Part shown: in pieces, positions 55,500 to 63,787 of the stretch
Numbering within the stretch: position 1 is the first letter of the stretch
Layout: the number at the start of each line of letters is the position of its first letter
NCBI GenBank assembly: GCA_024233455.1
Contig: JACKPP010000002.1
Span: forward strand, 1 to 64,000
Origin: Chlamydiales bacterium
Lineage (GTDB): Bacteria > Chlamydiota > Chlamydiia > Chlamydiales > JACKPQ01
Length of the DNA: 64,000 nucleotides
Reading direction: 5' to 3'
Program-made: the position numbers and the translations under genes
Notes under the pieces: generated by a model
The model's input: the letters and a program-made list of their open reading frames with translations, nothing else
Told to the model about the DNA's origin: nothing
Databases searched by the model: none

Positions 55500-56168
55500 T
55501 TATAAAAACGCCTACTCTTTTGCGGTTATCATTAACTTTGGGGCTTGGCCTATCTCCCCCAAGTCTGGACAATTTTTTTGTCCGAAATCCTGGGCCCTTG
55601 GAGACTTATGAAGCAACTGGCTCGATCAGCCAATGGGAGCTGCCAGAACACAGACTAACACAAGGGCTAAAATAAAGCACGCAGAGATATTGCAACCCAG
55701 CCATATTCAAAAATTTACTTATGTTTTCAAGCGCAAAAAGCCGGCGCAGAACAGGGTTCACCAACATCTGAGAAGTCCAAGGAAAGCAGCGCTGCGAAAA
55801 TACTTAAACGTCTGACGACACCCAAACTATCGGGAAGTTCATACTTTGTTAGCTGATACAGTGTATATCTAGGCTTGTCTACTAGATAGGCCTCAATTGG
55901 CTTCTTTGCGTCTCGGTTCCCGCTGCTGGTAGATTGGCGAATATTCCCAAGTGAAAATCCACTTGGAAATATTCACCTTTGGCTTTGTCATTGCCATTTA
56001 ACTCTGAATATCCTCATTAATTTTTCGTATTGTGCTGCTGAACGGCAGCCTTTTTCATTCCCAAAATCCTTCTATAAACACACTCCCGCAAATTAAAAAA
56101 ATAATTACGGTTTACAATTATTCTGTATTCATCTACTTTTTTCAAAAAAACAAACCAAAGGTTTTATT
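55500..56168. other. 669-bp intergenic region with hairpins
   Basis: No convincing gene. A strong hairpin is at 55939-55953/55960-55974 (15 bp stem, one mismatch, six-base loop). A smaller one, GGACAA/TTGTCC, is at 55567-55583, and GCTGC/GCAGC followed by CTTTTT is near 56035-56050. The region separates divergent typA and the repeat protein at 56169 and should hold both promoters. Confidence 0.5.
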
Positions 56169-56978
56169 ATGGATCCAGTTGCAGGCGTCGCTAATCGAGC
56201 ATTATCATCTATTACCCAACAGCCACTCACGGAAAAAATGATGGCAATTGTTCGTAAAAATCCTTGGGCTACAGCCTTAACAGTTGGTTCTTTGCTTACT
56301 GTTGCAGCTGTTGGCGTCGGTTTCGCCCTTCGTTGCAGGCACAATTCGACAAAAGGTGCAGACAAATCCAACCCAGGCGCCGCAGGGGATGCCGCTAAGA
56401 AAGTCACAGATGATAAAATTACCCATGTAGCTAGTAAAACTACAGTTGTAGCTCCCAGGGAAGAAGCAAGTGTAGAAGCACCAACACCAGCTGTTCCGGA
56501 AGCAGCAGAAGAACCAACACCAGCGGTTCAGCCAGCAGCAGAGGAACCAATACCAACGGTTCAGACAGCAACAGTAGTAACAACTCCAGCGGCTCCAACA
56601 CCAGCGGTTCAGCCAGCAGCAGAGGAACCAACTCCAGCGGCTCCAACACCAGCGGTTCAGCCAGCAGCAGAGGAACCAACTCCAGCGGCTCCAACAACAG
56701 CAGCTCAGACAACAGTAGTACCAACTCCAGCGGCTCCAACACCAGCGGTTCAGCCAGCAGCAGAGGAACCAACTCCAGCGGCTCCAACACCAGCGGTTCA
56801 GCCAGCAGCAGAGAAACCAACCCAGCGGCTCCAACACCAGCGGTTCAGCCAGCAGCAGAGGAACCAACTCCAGCGGCTCCAACACCAGCGGTTCAGCCAG
56901 CAGCAGAGGAACCAACTCCAGCGGCTCCAACACCAGCGGTTCAGCCAGCAGCAGAGGAACCAACTCCAGCGGCTCTAA
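56169..56978 (+). CDS. Membrane-anchored Pro/Ala/Thr/Gln repeat protein, frameshifted
   Basis: As read, 269 residues. The N-terminus has PLTEKMMAIVRKNPW and a membrane helix (TALTVGSLLTVAAVGVGFAL), the anchor signature shared with A359 and the 57537 protein. The rest is repeats of PTPAVQPAAEEPTPAA (48 bp) and variants. One base is missing near 56821 (CCAACCCAG where other units have CCAACTCCAG); reading then shifts into an Arg/Gln-rich frame ending at 56978. The original frame continues open with the same repeat type to a TAA at 57263-57265, giving a protein of about 365 residues ending EEALTV if repaired. AAAGG precedes the ATG. Likely a surface or secreted repeat protein; function unknown. 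Confidence 0.65.
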   Translation: MDPVAGVANRALSSITQQPLTEKMMAIVRKNPWATALTVGSLLTVAAVGVGFALRCRHNSTKGADKSNPGAAGDAAKKVTDDKITHVASKTTVVAPREEASVEAPTPAVPEAAEEPTPAVQPAAEEPIPTVQTATVVTTPAAPTPAVQPAAEEPTPAAPTPAVQPAAEEPTPAAPTTAAQTTVVPTPAAPTPAVQPAAEEPTPAAPTPAVQPAAEKPTQRLQHQRFSQQQRNQLQRLQHQRFSQQQRNQLQRLQHQRFSQQQRNQLQRL

Positions 56979-57200
56979 CAACAGCAGCTCAGACAACGGT
57001 AGTACCAACTCCAGCGGCTCCAACAACAGCAGCTCAGACAACGGTAGTACCAACTCCAGCGGCTCCAACAACAGCAGCTCAGACAACGGTAGTACCAACT
57101 CCAGCGGCTCCAACAACAGCAGCTCAGACAACGGTAGTACCAACTCCAGCGGCTCCAACAACAGCAGCTCAGACAACGGTAGTACCAACTCCAGGGGTTC
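56515..57200 (+). repeat. 48-bp and 45-bp coding tandem repeats
   Basis: Two related units alternate: a 16-codon unit PTPAVQPAAEEPTPAA (six copies or more, about 56515-56970) and a 15-codon unit PTTAAQTTVVPTPAA (five near-identical copies at about 56970-57195, plus one earlier near 56690). Both periods keep the frame. The high identity favours slippage or recombination between units. Confidence 0.88.
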
Positions 57201-57340
57201 AGTCAGCAGTAGTGGTACCAACACCAGAAGAGAAAGCATCGGTTGAAGAAGCACTAACAGTATAATGGATAGTTCAGGTCCTGGATTAGCACTCCTGAAT
57301 AGCAGCTGATGAGCTTTCGGATGCCAATATACAAAATTAG

Positions 57341-57390
57341 GGATGCTGCAAAAATGAGGCTGAATCAGATTTTTGCAACATCCTTTATTA
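57341..57390 (+). terminator. Probable intrinsic terminator after the repeat gene
   Basis: GGATGCTGCAAAAAT (57341-57355) pairs with ATTTTTGCAACATCC (57369-57383) at 14 of 15 positions and is followed by TTTATT. The stem is A/T-rich in its upper part and the T run is imperfect. Confidence 0.5.
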
Positions 57391-57439
57391 AAGCAAGGCC
57401 CTGGGTATCTTTGGGGTTTTGCTGCAGAAGATTTTAATG

Positions 57440-57471
57440 GTGATAGCACTGTCAACATAACGTGCTATCAC
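57440..57471. promoter_or_regulatory. Perfect 10-bp inverted repeat upstream of the 107-residue membrane protein
   Basis: GTGATAGCAC (57440-57449) and GTGCTATCAC (57462-57471) are perfect reverse complements separated by 12 bases, 65 bases before the ATG at 57537. It may be an operator or a terminator stem. Its 8-mer core TGATAGCA also forms the palindrome at 58396-58413. Confidence 0.45.
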
Positions 57472-57536
57472 ATTAAACTTCTTATTTTTTATGACGTGCC
57501 AGTGCATGATGTTTTATAAATTCAAAGGGAGTAATT

Positions 57537-57860
57537 ATGATTCAAATGCCTAGGGTAAGCAACTGCACGCTTGTTTCAGATATGAAACTTCCAATTACAC
57601 AAAAAATTTTGCGCATTATTCGACATCGTCCTTGGGCGGCATTAGTCCTGACTGTTGGTTTTTATGGTCTTTTTTGTTTCAGCACAGCGATGGTTATTTT
57701 ACTTCTATATAAGGACAGACTGCCAAAATTACTCAATTTCCAGAGAATGAGAAGAGACGATGCTAGTGCAGCAGAGTTTGCAGCCGAAACAGATGCGCCA
57801 CCTCCATATTCAATGCATATCTACCACGAGAAAGTAGATATTCCTGCTAGGACAGTCTGA
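57537..57860 (+). CDS. Small membrane-anchored protein with PPPY motif
   Basis: A 107-residue protein of unknown function. It shares with A359 and the 56169 protein an N-terminal block, here PITQKILRIIRHRPW followed by the membrane helix LVLTVGFYGLFCFSTAMVIL. The ~55-residue C-terminal part is polar and contains APPPYSM, a PPxY motif of the type bound by WW domains in eukaryotic ubiquitin ligases; whether it is used is unknown. AAAGGGAG lies seven bases before the ATG. It probably has its own promoter, because hairpins separate it from the repeat gene. Confidence 0.68.
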   Translation: MIQMPRVSNCTLVSDMKLPITQKILRIIRHRPWAALVLTVGFYGLFCFSTAMVILLLYKDRLPKLLNFQRMRRDDASAAEFAAETDAPPPYSMHIYHEKVDIPARTV

Positions 57861-57904
57861 GTTCATTTATTTCGGGGCAATTTTAAAAAAAGTGCTTCAA
57901 AGCC

Positions 57905-58396
57905 CTAGTTTAAGGATTCGGTGATGGTGGCAGCGTTGTCTAGAAATTCGCTATCATCACTCTTAAAATAATAGGTGATTTGTCCCTCTTTTACTGTAGC
58001 TAATGCTACGTAAGGCTTGGGAGGTCTGTCAGTGTTTTCATCCCAAAATGAAATATAGTAATCTAATTGAGACAAATCAAAAATTGATTCTTTGAAATAT
58101 TTTTTTAAATTGGGGTCTTTATTGGCTTCTTGAATGAAGCGCTCAGACGAAGTTTTCACTAAATCCCGCGCTTGATCCAGAGTGTGAAGCTCTTTGGTCA
58201 TGTACCGAGCGCCGAATGCCTCGATCGTGTCGCCAGGCGGGGAAGTTGCTCCTAAGTATTGCAGATGAAAGTCGTTTAAAGCTTGCGTAGCATAGGTGCG
58301 TAAAAAAGCTTTTTCAGCGTCTTCTAGCGATAGATTGGTTTGCGAATTGCAACCAAAAAGGCAAAGGGCTGTAAGTGTCACTAATGTGATTTTCAT
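57905..58396 (-). CDS. Putative lipoprotein of unknown function
   Basis: A 163-residue protein if started at ATG 58396 (ATG 58405 is an equal alternative, adding three residues). MKITLVTLTALCLFGCNSQ is a lipoprotein signal peptide with lipobox LFGC, so the mature protein should be lipidated at Cys and sit in the envelope. The rest is mostly helical, with an aromatic end (FDLSQLDYYISFWDEN, then QITYYFKSDDSEFL). No family recognised. A perfect 18-bp palindrome covers the start codons. It is divergent from the DciA-like gene. Confidence 0.7.
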   Translation of the reverse strand: MKITLVTLTALCLFGCNSQTNLSLEDAEKAFLRTYATQALNDFHLQYLGATSPPGDTIEAFGARYMTKELHTLDQARDLVKTSSERFIQEANKDPNLKKYFKESIFDLSQLDYYISFWDENTDRPPKPYVALATVKEGQITYYFKSDDSEFLDNAATITESLN

Positions 58397-58413
58397 TGCT
58401 ATCATGATAGCAA
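58396..58413. promoter_or_regulatory. Perfect 18-bp palindrome at the lipoprotein start
   Basis: TTGCTATCATGATAGCAA is a perfect palindrome overlapping the start codons of the lipoprotein gene, in the divergent region facing the DciA-like/gyrBA operon. It could bind a dimeric regulator. The half site TGATAGCA recurs in the inverted repeat at 57440-57471. Confidence 0.45.
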
Positions 58414-58434
58414 AGAAGAGCGGGTTTTTGCAAG

Positions 58435-58463
58435 TTGCTTTTTTAATGCGTAGTCGATACAAT
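58435..58463 (+). promoter_or_regulatory. Candidate promoter for the DciA-like/gyrBA operon
   Basis: TTGCTT (58435-58440) and TACAAT (58458-58463) are 17 bases apart. The -10 overlaps the ATG at 58462, so if it is used, translation would begin at ATG 58471 or later, nearly leaderless. Confidence 0.35.
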
Positions 58464-58806
58464 GACGCAAATGAAGGACGAGCAGCGGGTTCCTAGGTCT
58501 TATAATGGAATTAAGCCGACAGGGCGCTCGTTAAATGAGCTTTTGCCCAAGGTGTTGCTCAAAATTCAAGGTAAGCAGGCTCTTAGACCCGACCTGATTG
58601 TGAAGGCCTGGGATGGAATTGTTGGAGAGAAAATTGCAGCGATGTCCAGAGCAGTAAAGTTTGACGAGGGAACACTGTTTGTTAAAGTGCAAAGCTCAAC
58701 GCTTTTGGGTATTTTACAGCAGTATGAAAAGCAGCGTTTAATTGGAGAGCTGAGAAAGCGTTTTCCAAACGCAGGAGTTAAGAACATCATCTTTAGAATA
58801 GGGTAA
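58462..58806 (+). CDS. DUF721/DciA-like protein
   Basis: A 114-residue protein of the DUF721 family related to DciA, the helicase-loading factor of bacteria lacking DnaC. Family features: LIVKAWDGIVGEKIAAMSRAVK, then LFVKVQSSTLLGILQQYEKQRLIGELRKRF and the KH-like end VKNIIFRIG. Its place just before gyrB, with tmk after gyrA, is the arrangement known from chlamydiae. ATG 58471 is an alternative start. The gyrB ATG follows the stop by five bases. Confidence 0.85.
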   Translation: MTQMKDEQRVPRSYNGIKPTGRSLNELLPKVLLKIQGKQALRPDLIVKAWDGIVGEKIAAMSRAVKFDEGTLFVKVQSSTLLGILQQYEKQRLIGELRKRFPNAGVKNIIFRIG

Positions 58807-58811
58807 TAGGA

Positions 58812-61310
58812 ATGACCACAATGGCCAAAAAAGACGCCAAGAATGACAAAGATTACAATGCTAGTTCGATCACTGTACTAGAAGGTTTGCAAGCGGTTCG
58901 CGAACGTCCCGGTATGTATATCGGTGACACCTCTTCAAATGGTTTACACCAGCTGCTCTACGAAGTTGTCGATAACTGTATCGATGAAGCAATGGCCGGC
59001 TATTGTGACACAATTAATGTTGTGCTTAAAAAAGACGGTTCGGCAACTGTTGAGGATAATGGTCGTGGAATTCCGATCGGCAAACACGAGAAAGAATCAA
59101 AGAAAATGGGACGCGATGTTTCAGCAGTTGAAGTGGTCATGACCGTTTTGCACGCTGGTGGTAAATTCGACAAAGATACCTATAAGGTGTCTGGTGGATT
59201 GCATGGCGTTGGTGTGTCTTGCGTAAATGCCCTTTCTAAAAGATTGCACGTAGAAGTCTACAAAGATGGCGCAGTTCACACCATCGATTTTTCAAGAGGT
59301 AAAGTCACTCATCCACTCACGCAACTGGGTGCAACTGACAAACGCGGTACAAAAATTGAATTCACACCCGATGACACGCTTTTTTCAGTTACCAAATTTG
59401 AATGGGATATCTTGGTCAAACGTCTGCGTGAACTCGCATTTTTGAACAAGGGAATATCCATCACTTTGCGCGATGAGCGCGACGAAGATCACAAAGAGCT
59501 TCTCTTCAACTACGAGGGCGGACTGGTCTCGTTTGTGCAGTTTTTAAACGAAAACAAAAAACCGCTTCATCCAGAACCTATTTACATCTCTGGTCAAAAA
59601 GAGATGAGCGATGGTCCGATTGAATTTGAAGTGTCAATGCAGTGGAATGAAAGTTATTCCGAATCGCTCTATTCTTTTGTGAACAATATTTCAACCCGCC
59701 AAGGGGGTACGCACCTAACAGGCTTTTCCACGGCTCTTACCCGTTCATTAAATACCTATATTAAGCAGGGTAATTTTCTTAAAAATACCAAAGTTTCGGT
59801 AACGGGAGAAGATCTGCGTGAAGGTCTAGTAGCGGTAGTATCTGTCAAGGTGCCTAATCCTCAATTTGAGGGACAAACCAAGCAACGTTTAGGTAATAGC
59901 GAAGTAGCTTCTGTGGTGCAGCAAATTTGTGGTGAAGCAATCAGTACTTATTTAGCTGAAAATCCACAAGTTGCCAAAGCCATTTGCGATAAGGGTGTGC
60001 TTGCCGCACAGGCCAGGGAAGCAGCGCGTAAAGCTAGGGAGCTCACCCTGCGCAAGACAGCTCTTGACTCTTCACGCCTTCCAGGTAAGCTTTCTGATTG
60101 CCAAGAGAGCAACCCCGAAGTTTGCGAAATCTACATTGTCGAGGGGGATTCAGCGGGCGGTTCGGCCAAGGGTGGCAGAGATCGCAGATTCCAAGCGATT
60201 TTGCCCATCCGCGGTAAGATCCTAAACGTTGAAAAATCGCGTCTGGAAAAAGTGCTTAAAAACGAAGAAGTGGGCACCATGATTTCTGCTTTTGGTTGCG
60301 GTATTGGAAAGGACAACTTTGATTTAGCCAAATTGCGCTACCATAAAATCATCATCATGACCGATGCCGACGTTGACGGCTCGCATATTCGCACACTCCT
60401 TTTGACTTTCTTCTACCGCCACATGTTGGCGCTGGTAGAAAATGGATTCGTCTATATTGCTCAACCTCCGTTATACCGGGTCTCTCGCAAAAAAACGAAG
60501 CGTTACATCCATACTGAAGAAGAGATGGATGAATATTTAATGAGCTTAAGTCTTTCAGAGTCCCATTTAAAACTTGCTGCCCATAGCGAGCCTCTGGAGA
60601 AAAAAGAAGTTCAAAAATTACTTAAAGCCATCATGGATGTGGAAAAACTGATGCTCTCAATTGAGCGCAAAGGCATTCCTTTCCGTGAGTTTCTAGCTGC
60701 TCGCAATGCATCTGGGGCGCTTCCTCAATACTTAGTTTCTCTTGGTGATGAGAAGAAGTTTGTTTACTCAAGTGAAGAATTTGCCGAGATTAAAAAACGC
60801 AATGAAGAGATTCAACGAATTGAATTTGATGAAACCTTGGCCTCTATTCCTGAAGCTGAGCGCACAGCAGATATGCTGGTCTTTCATCCGAGACCATTAT
60901 CTGCCACGGAGCTATTTAGTGAAGAGGATTTAAGCAAACTTAAAAGTGAGTTTGCACTCTACGGATTTGGAATTGATCAGTACTTGGTGGCCAATGGCAA
61001 AATGCTCGATATCATGGATGAAGAGCAAAATACCACCGAGATTTACACGCTCAAAGAATGCATAGATACACTGAGAGAAGTTGGTCGCAAGGGGATTGAA
61101 ATCCAGCGCTATAAAGGTTTGGGTGAGATGAACGCAGATCAACTGTGGGAGACGACGATGGATCCTGCCAAACGCACCCTTGTCCGAGTTGAACTGCCCG
61201 ATGCCATTGCAGCAGACCACATGTTTACCATGCTTATGGGTGACGAAGTGCCCCCACGCAGAGCCTTTATCGAAAGCCACGCGCTATCAGTTAAAAATTT
61301 GGATATTTAA
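58812..61310 (+). CDS. gyrB: DNA gyrase subunit B
   Basis: An 832-residue ATPase subunit of gyrase. GHKL motifs: YEVVDNCIDEAMAGYCD, EDNGRGIPIG, GVGVSCVNALS and a QTKQRLGN region; the TOPRIM part shows EGDSAGGSAKGGRDRR and MTDADVDGSHIRTLLLTFF; the end has QRYKGLGEMNADQLWETTMDP. Subunit assignment to gyrase rather than topoisomerase IV follows from pairing with the adjacent GyrA. ATG 58812 or 58821 may start it. gyrA follows after 11 bp. Confidence 0.96.
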   Translation: MTTMAKKDAKNDKDYNASSITVLEGLQAVRERPGMYIGDTSSNGLHQLLYEVVDNCIDEAMAGYCDTINVVLKKDGSATVEDNGRGIPIGKHEKESKKMGRDVSAVEVVMTVLHAGGKFDKDTYKVSGGLHGVGVSCVNALSKRLHVEVYKDGAVHTIDFSRGKVTHPLTQLGATDKRGTKIEFTPDDTLFSVTKFEWDILVKRLRELAFLNKGISITLRDERDEDHKELLFNYEGGLVSFVQFLNENKKPLHPEPIYISGQKEMSDGPIEFEVSMQWNESYSESLYSFVNNISTRQGGTHLTGFSTALTRSLNTYIKQGNFLKNTKVSVTGEDLREGLVAVVSVKVPNPQFEGQTKQRLGNSEVASVVQQICGEAISTYLAENPQVAKAICDKGVLAAQAREAARKARELTLRKTALDSSRLPGKLSDCQESNPEVCEIYIVEGDSAGGSAKGGRDRRFQAILPIRGKILNVEKSRLEKVLKNEEVGTMISAFGCGIGKDNFDLAKLRYHKIIIMTDADVDGSHIRTLLLTFFYRHMLALVENGFVYIAQPPLYRVSRKKTKRYIHTEEEMDEYLMSLSLSESHLKLAAHSEPLEKKEVQKLLKAIMDVEKLMLSIERKGIPFREFLAARNASGALPQYLVSLGDEKKFVYSSEEFAEIKKRNEEIQRIEFDETLASIPEAERTADMLVFHPRPLSATELFSEEDLSKLKSEFALYGFGIDQYLVANGKMLDIMDEEQNTTEIYTLKECIDTLREVGRKGIEIQRYKGLGEMNADQLWETTMDPAKRTLVRVELPDAIAADHMFTMLMGDEVPPRRAFIESHALSVKNLDI

Positions 61311-61321
61311 AGAGGAATTGA

Positions 61322-63787
61322 ATGAGTTATACCGAAGGTGAATTGATCATCCCACGCAACGTGGAAGAGGAGATGAAAACGAGTTACTTGCGTTACTCGA
61401 TGTCCGTTATCATCTCGCGTGCCTTGCCAGATGTGCGCGATGGCCTCAAACCCTCGCAGCGTAGGGTGCTTTACGCTATGCGTCAACTAAACCTCTCTCC
61501 CGGTGCCAAACACCGAAAATGTGCTAAAATTTGCGGTGATACATCCGGTGACTTTCACCCTCATGGTGAAAGCGTTATTTACCCGACCCTGGTGCGTCTT
61601 GCTCAAGACTGGGTGATGCGCTATACGCTCATTCAGGGACAGGGTAACTTTGGTTCGGTCGATGGAGACCCTCCAGCTGCCATGCGTTATACGGAAGCTA
61701 GGCTCACTGCTGCGTCTATGGCGCTCATGGAAGATCTAGATAAAGAAACTGTCGATTACGCTCCTAACTACGACGAAACAAAAAAAGAGCCCCTTGTTTT
61801 TCCTGCAAAATTTCCTAATCTACTCTGTAATGGTTCCTCTGGTATTGCCGTTGGTATGGCTACGAACATTCCACCGCACAACCTAAACGAGCTGATTGAA
61901 GCGACGAATCTAGTGATAGATGACCCTAGCACGTCTGTCGATCAGATCATGGAAGTAATGCCAGCGCCTGACTTTCCAACAGGAGGCGTGATTTGTGGTT
62001 ACCGTGGAGTTAAAGAAGCCTTTCACACCGGTCGAGGTAAAGTCATTCTGCGAGGGGTGATACACACCGAGCAGCGGGATAGCGATCGAGAGCGCCTAGT
62101 CATTGATGAGCTTCCCTACAACGTGAACAAAGCCCGTCTGATTGAAAGAATTGCAGAGCTTGTCAATGATAAAGCTATGCCGGGTATCGCTGATATACGC
62201 GATGAGTCTGACAAAGACGGAATGCGTATTGTCATAGAACTAAAACGAGGCGAAATCCCTGATGTGACCATCAACCAGCTTTACAAATTTACTGACATGC
62301 AGGTCACATTCGGTTGCAACATGCTAGCTTTGGATAAAGGCTTGCCCCGCACCATGAATGTGAAGCAGATGATTGCTGCTTGGATTGCACATCGTATTGA
62401 GGTCATTCGCAGACGTACACGCTACGAATTGAATAAAGCAGAAGCAAGAGCACACGTTTTAGAAGGTTATCTAAAAGCACTCGATAATCTAGACGAAATT
62501 GTCAAACTCATCAGAGCCTCTGAAAATCGCGATATTGCCAAACAAGAGCTTATGGCAAGGTACGAATTTTCTGATCGTCAAGCCACAGCTGTCTTAGAAT
62601 TGCGTCTCTACCAACTCACCGGTTTAGAGCGCGATAAGATTGAAGAAGAATACAAAGAGCTTCAAGAAAAAATTAAGCGTTACCGTGAAATTCTAGCTTC
62701 TGAAGCTATTGTGCGCGGTATCATCAAAGAAGAACTCGATGATCTAAAAAAGAAAGAAAAATCTGAGCGTAAAACGCGGATCATTGCAGCTGAAGGGGAG
62801 TTCTCCATGGAGGACCTCATTCCTGACGATCAAGTGATTATTGCCATTTCAAACGATGATTACATCAAACGGATGCCTGTTGCTACCTTCCGTGAGCAAA
62901 AACGGGGTGGTCAAGGTGTAGTTGGCATGGAAATGAAAAAAGAAACCGACGTGCTCAAAGATATTTACGTTGCCACTAACCATCAATACCTGCTTATCTT
63001 TACCAATTTGGGTCGTTGCCACTGGATCAAAGCCTGGCAAGTGCCAGAAGCTGGTCGCAGATCAAAAGGAAAGCCGATCGTCAATCTTTTAGAGGGCTTA
63101 AGCCAGGGTGAAAAAGTTGCCGCTATCTTGCGCATTAAAGACTTTGACCAACCAGGTTACATCCTTAACGCTACCAAGCGAGGTGTGGTCAAAAAAACCG
63201 AACTATCGGCCTACAATAATCCTCGCCGCAAAGGTGTCTTTGCCATCAACATTGACGAGGGAGACGAAGTGATTGCGGCCCGTCTTGTTCATGATGATGA
63301 ACAGATCATGCTCTTTACCCGTAACGGTATGGCTGTGCGTTTTGAGCAAGACCAAGTGCGTCCTATGGGTCGAGTTTCACGTGGTGTACGCGGCGCCTTC
63401 CTAAAAGATCCTAACGATGCTGTCGTTTCTTGTGAAATTGTAAAAGGCGATGAAACGTTACTGATTGTATGTGAGCGCGGTTTTGGAAAACGCTCTAGTG
63501 TCAAAGACTTCCGCCAGACCAAACGTGGCGGTGTAGGTGTGCGCTCTATTATCACCTCTCTTCGCAATGGCGCCGTAGTGGGAGCTGTATCTGTCGATGA
63601 TCTAGACAGTGCTTTGGTCATGTCAGCTACCGGTCAAACCCTGCGCCTTTCCATGAAAGACATCCGCGTTTTGGGTCGCTCTACACAAGGTGTACGCCTG
63701 GTGAACCTCAAAGAAAAGGACGACTGTATCGTCGGCCTGCAAAAACTTGAGAACATCGAAAAAGCAGAAGTAGAGACTGAAGAGTAG
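61322..63787 (+). CDS. gyrA: DNA gyrase subunit A
   Basis: An 821-residue DNA-cutting subunit. SMSVIISRALPDVRDGLKP, RRVLYAMRQLNLSP, GDTSGDFHPHGESVIYPTLV and catalytic Tyr123 in MRYTEARLT mark the breakage-reunion domain; GyrA-type C-terminal blades follow, with a GyrA-box-like QKRGGQGV near KREQ positions 520-540. AGAGGAA precedes the ATG. The quinolone-determining region reads GDTSGDFHPHGE; compared with E. coli it has GDTSGDF where E. coli has GDSAVYD, a family-level difference that should not be read as a resistance mutation. The stop overlaps the tmk GTG by one base. Confidence 0.96.
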   Translation: MSYTEGELIIPRNVEEEMKTSYLRYSMSVIISRALPDVRDGLKPSQRRVLYAMRQLNLSPGAKHRKCAKICGDTSGDFHPHGESVIYPTLVRLAQDWVMRYTLIQGQGNFGSVDGDPPAAMRYTEARLTAASMALMEDLDKETVDYAPNYDETKKEPLVFPAKFPNLLCNGSSGIAVGMATNIPPHNLNELIEATNLVIDDPSTSVDQIMEVMPAPDFPTGGVICGYRGVKEAFHTGRGKVILRGVIHTEQRDSDRERLVIDELPYNVNKARLIERIAELVNDKAMPGIADIRDESDKDGMRIVIELKRGEIPDVTINQLYKFTDMQVTFGCNMLALDKGLPRTMNVKQMIAAWIAHRIEVIRRRTRYELNKAEARAHVLEGYLKALDNLDEIVKLIRASENRDIAKQELMARYEFSDRQATAVLELRLYQLTGLERDKIEEEYKELQEKIKRYREILASEAIVRGIIKEELDDLKKKEKSERKTRIIAAEGEFSMEDLIPDDQVIIAISNDDYIKRMPVATFREQKRGGQGVVGMEMKKETDVLKDIYVATNHQYLLIFTNLGRCHWIKAWQVPEAGRRSKGKPIVNLLEGLSQGEKVAAILRIKDFDQPGYILNATKRGVVKKTELSAYNNPRRKGVFAINIDEGDEVIAARLVHDDEQIMLFTRNGMAVRFEQDQVRPMGRVSRGVRGAFLKDPNDAVVSCEIVKGDETLLIVCERGFGKRSSVKDFRQTKRGGVGVRSIITSLRNGAVVGAVSVDDLDSALVMSATGQTLRLSMKDIRVLGRSTQGVRLVNLKEKDDCIVGLQKLENIEKAEVETEE

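Noticed and set aside
56277..57458. 393-codon open frame on the minus strand, rich in Leu/Pro/Glu/Trp/Cys repeats
   Set aside because: It is the mirror of the plus-strand Pro/Ala/Thr repeats; low complexity, no ribosome site, and the plus strand has a clear start and family-like N-terminus.
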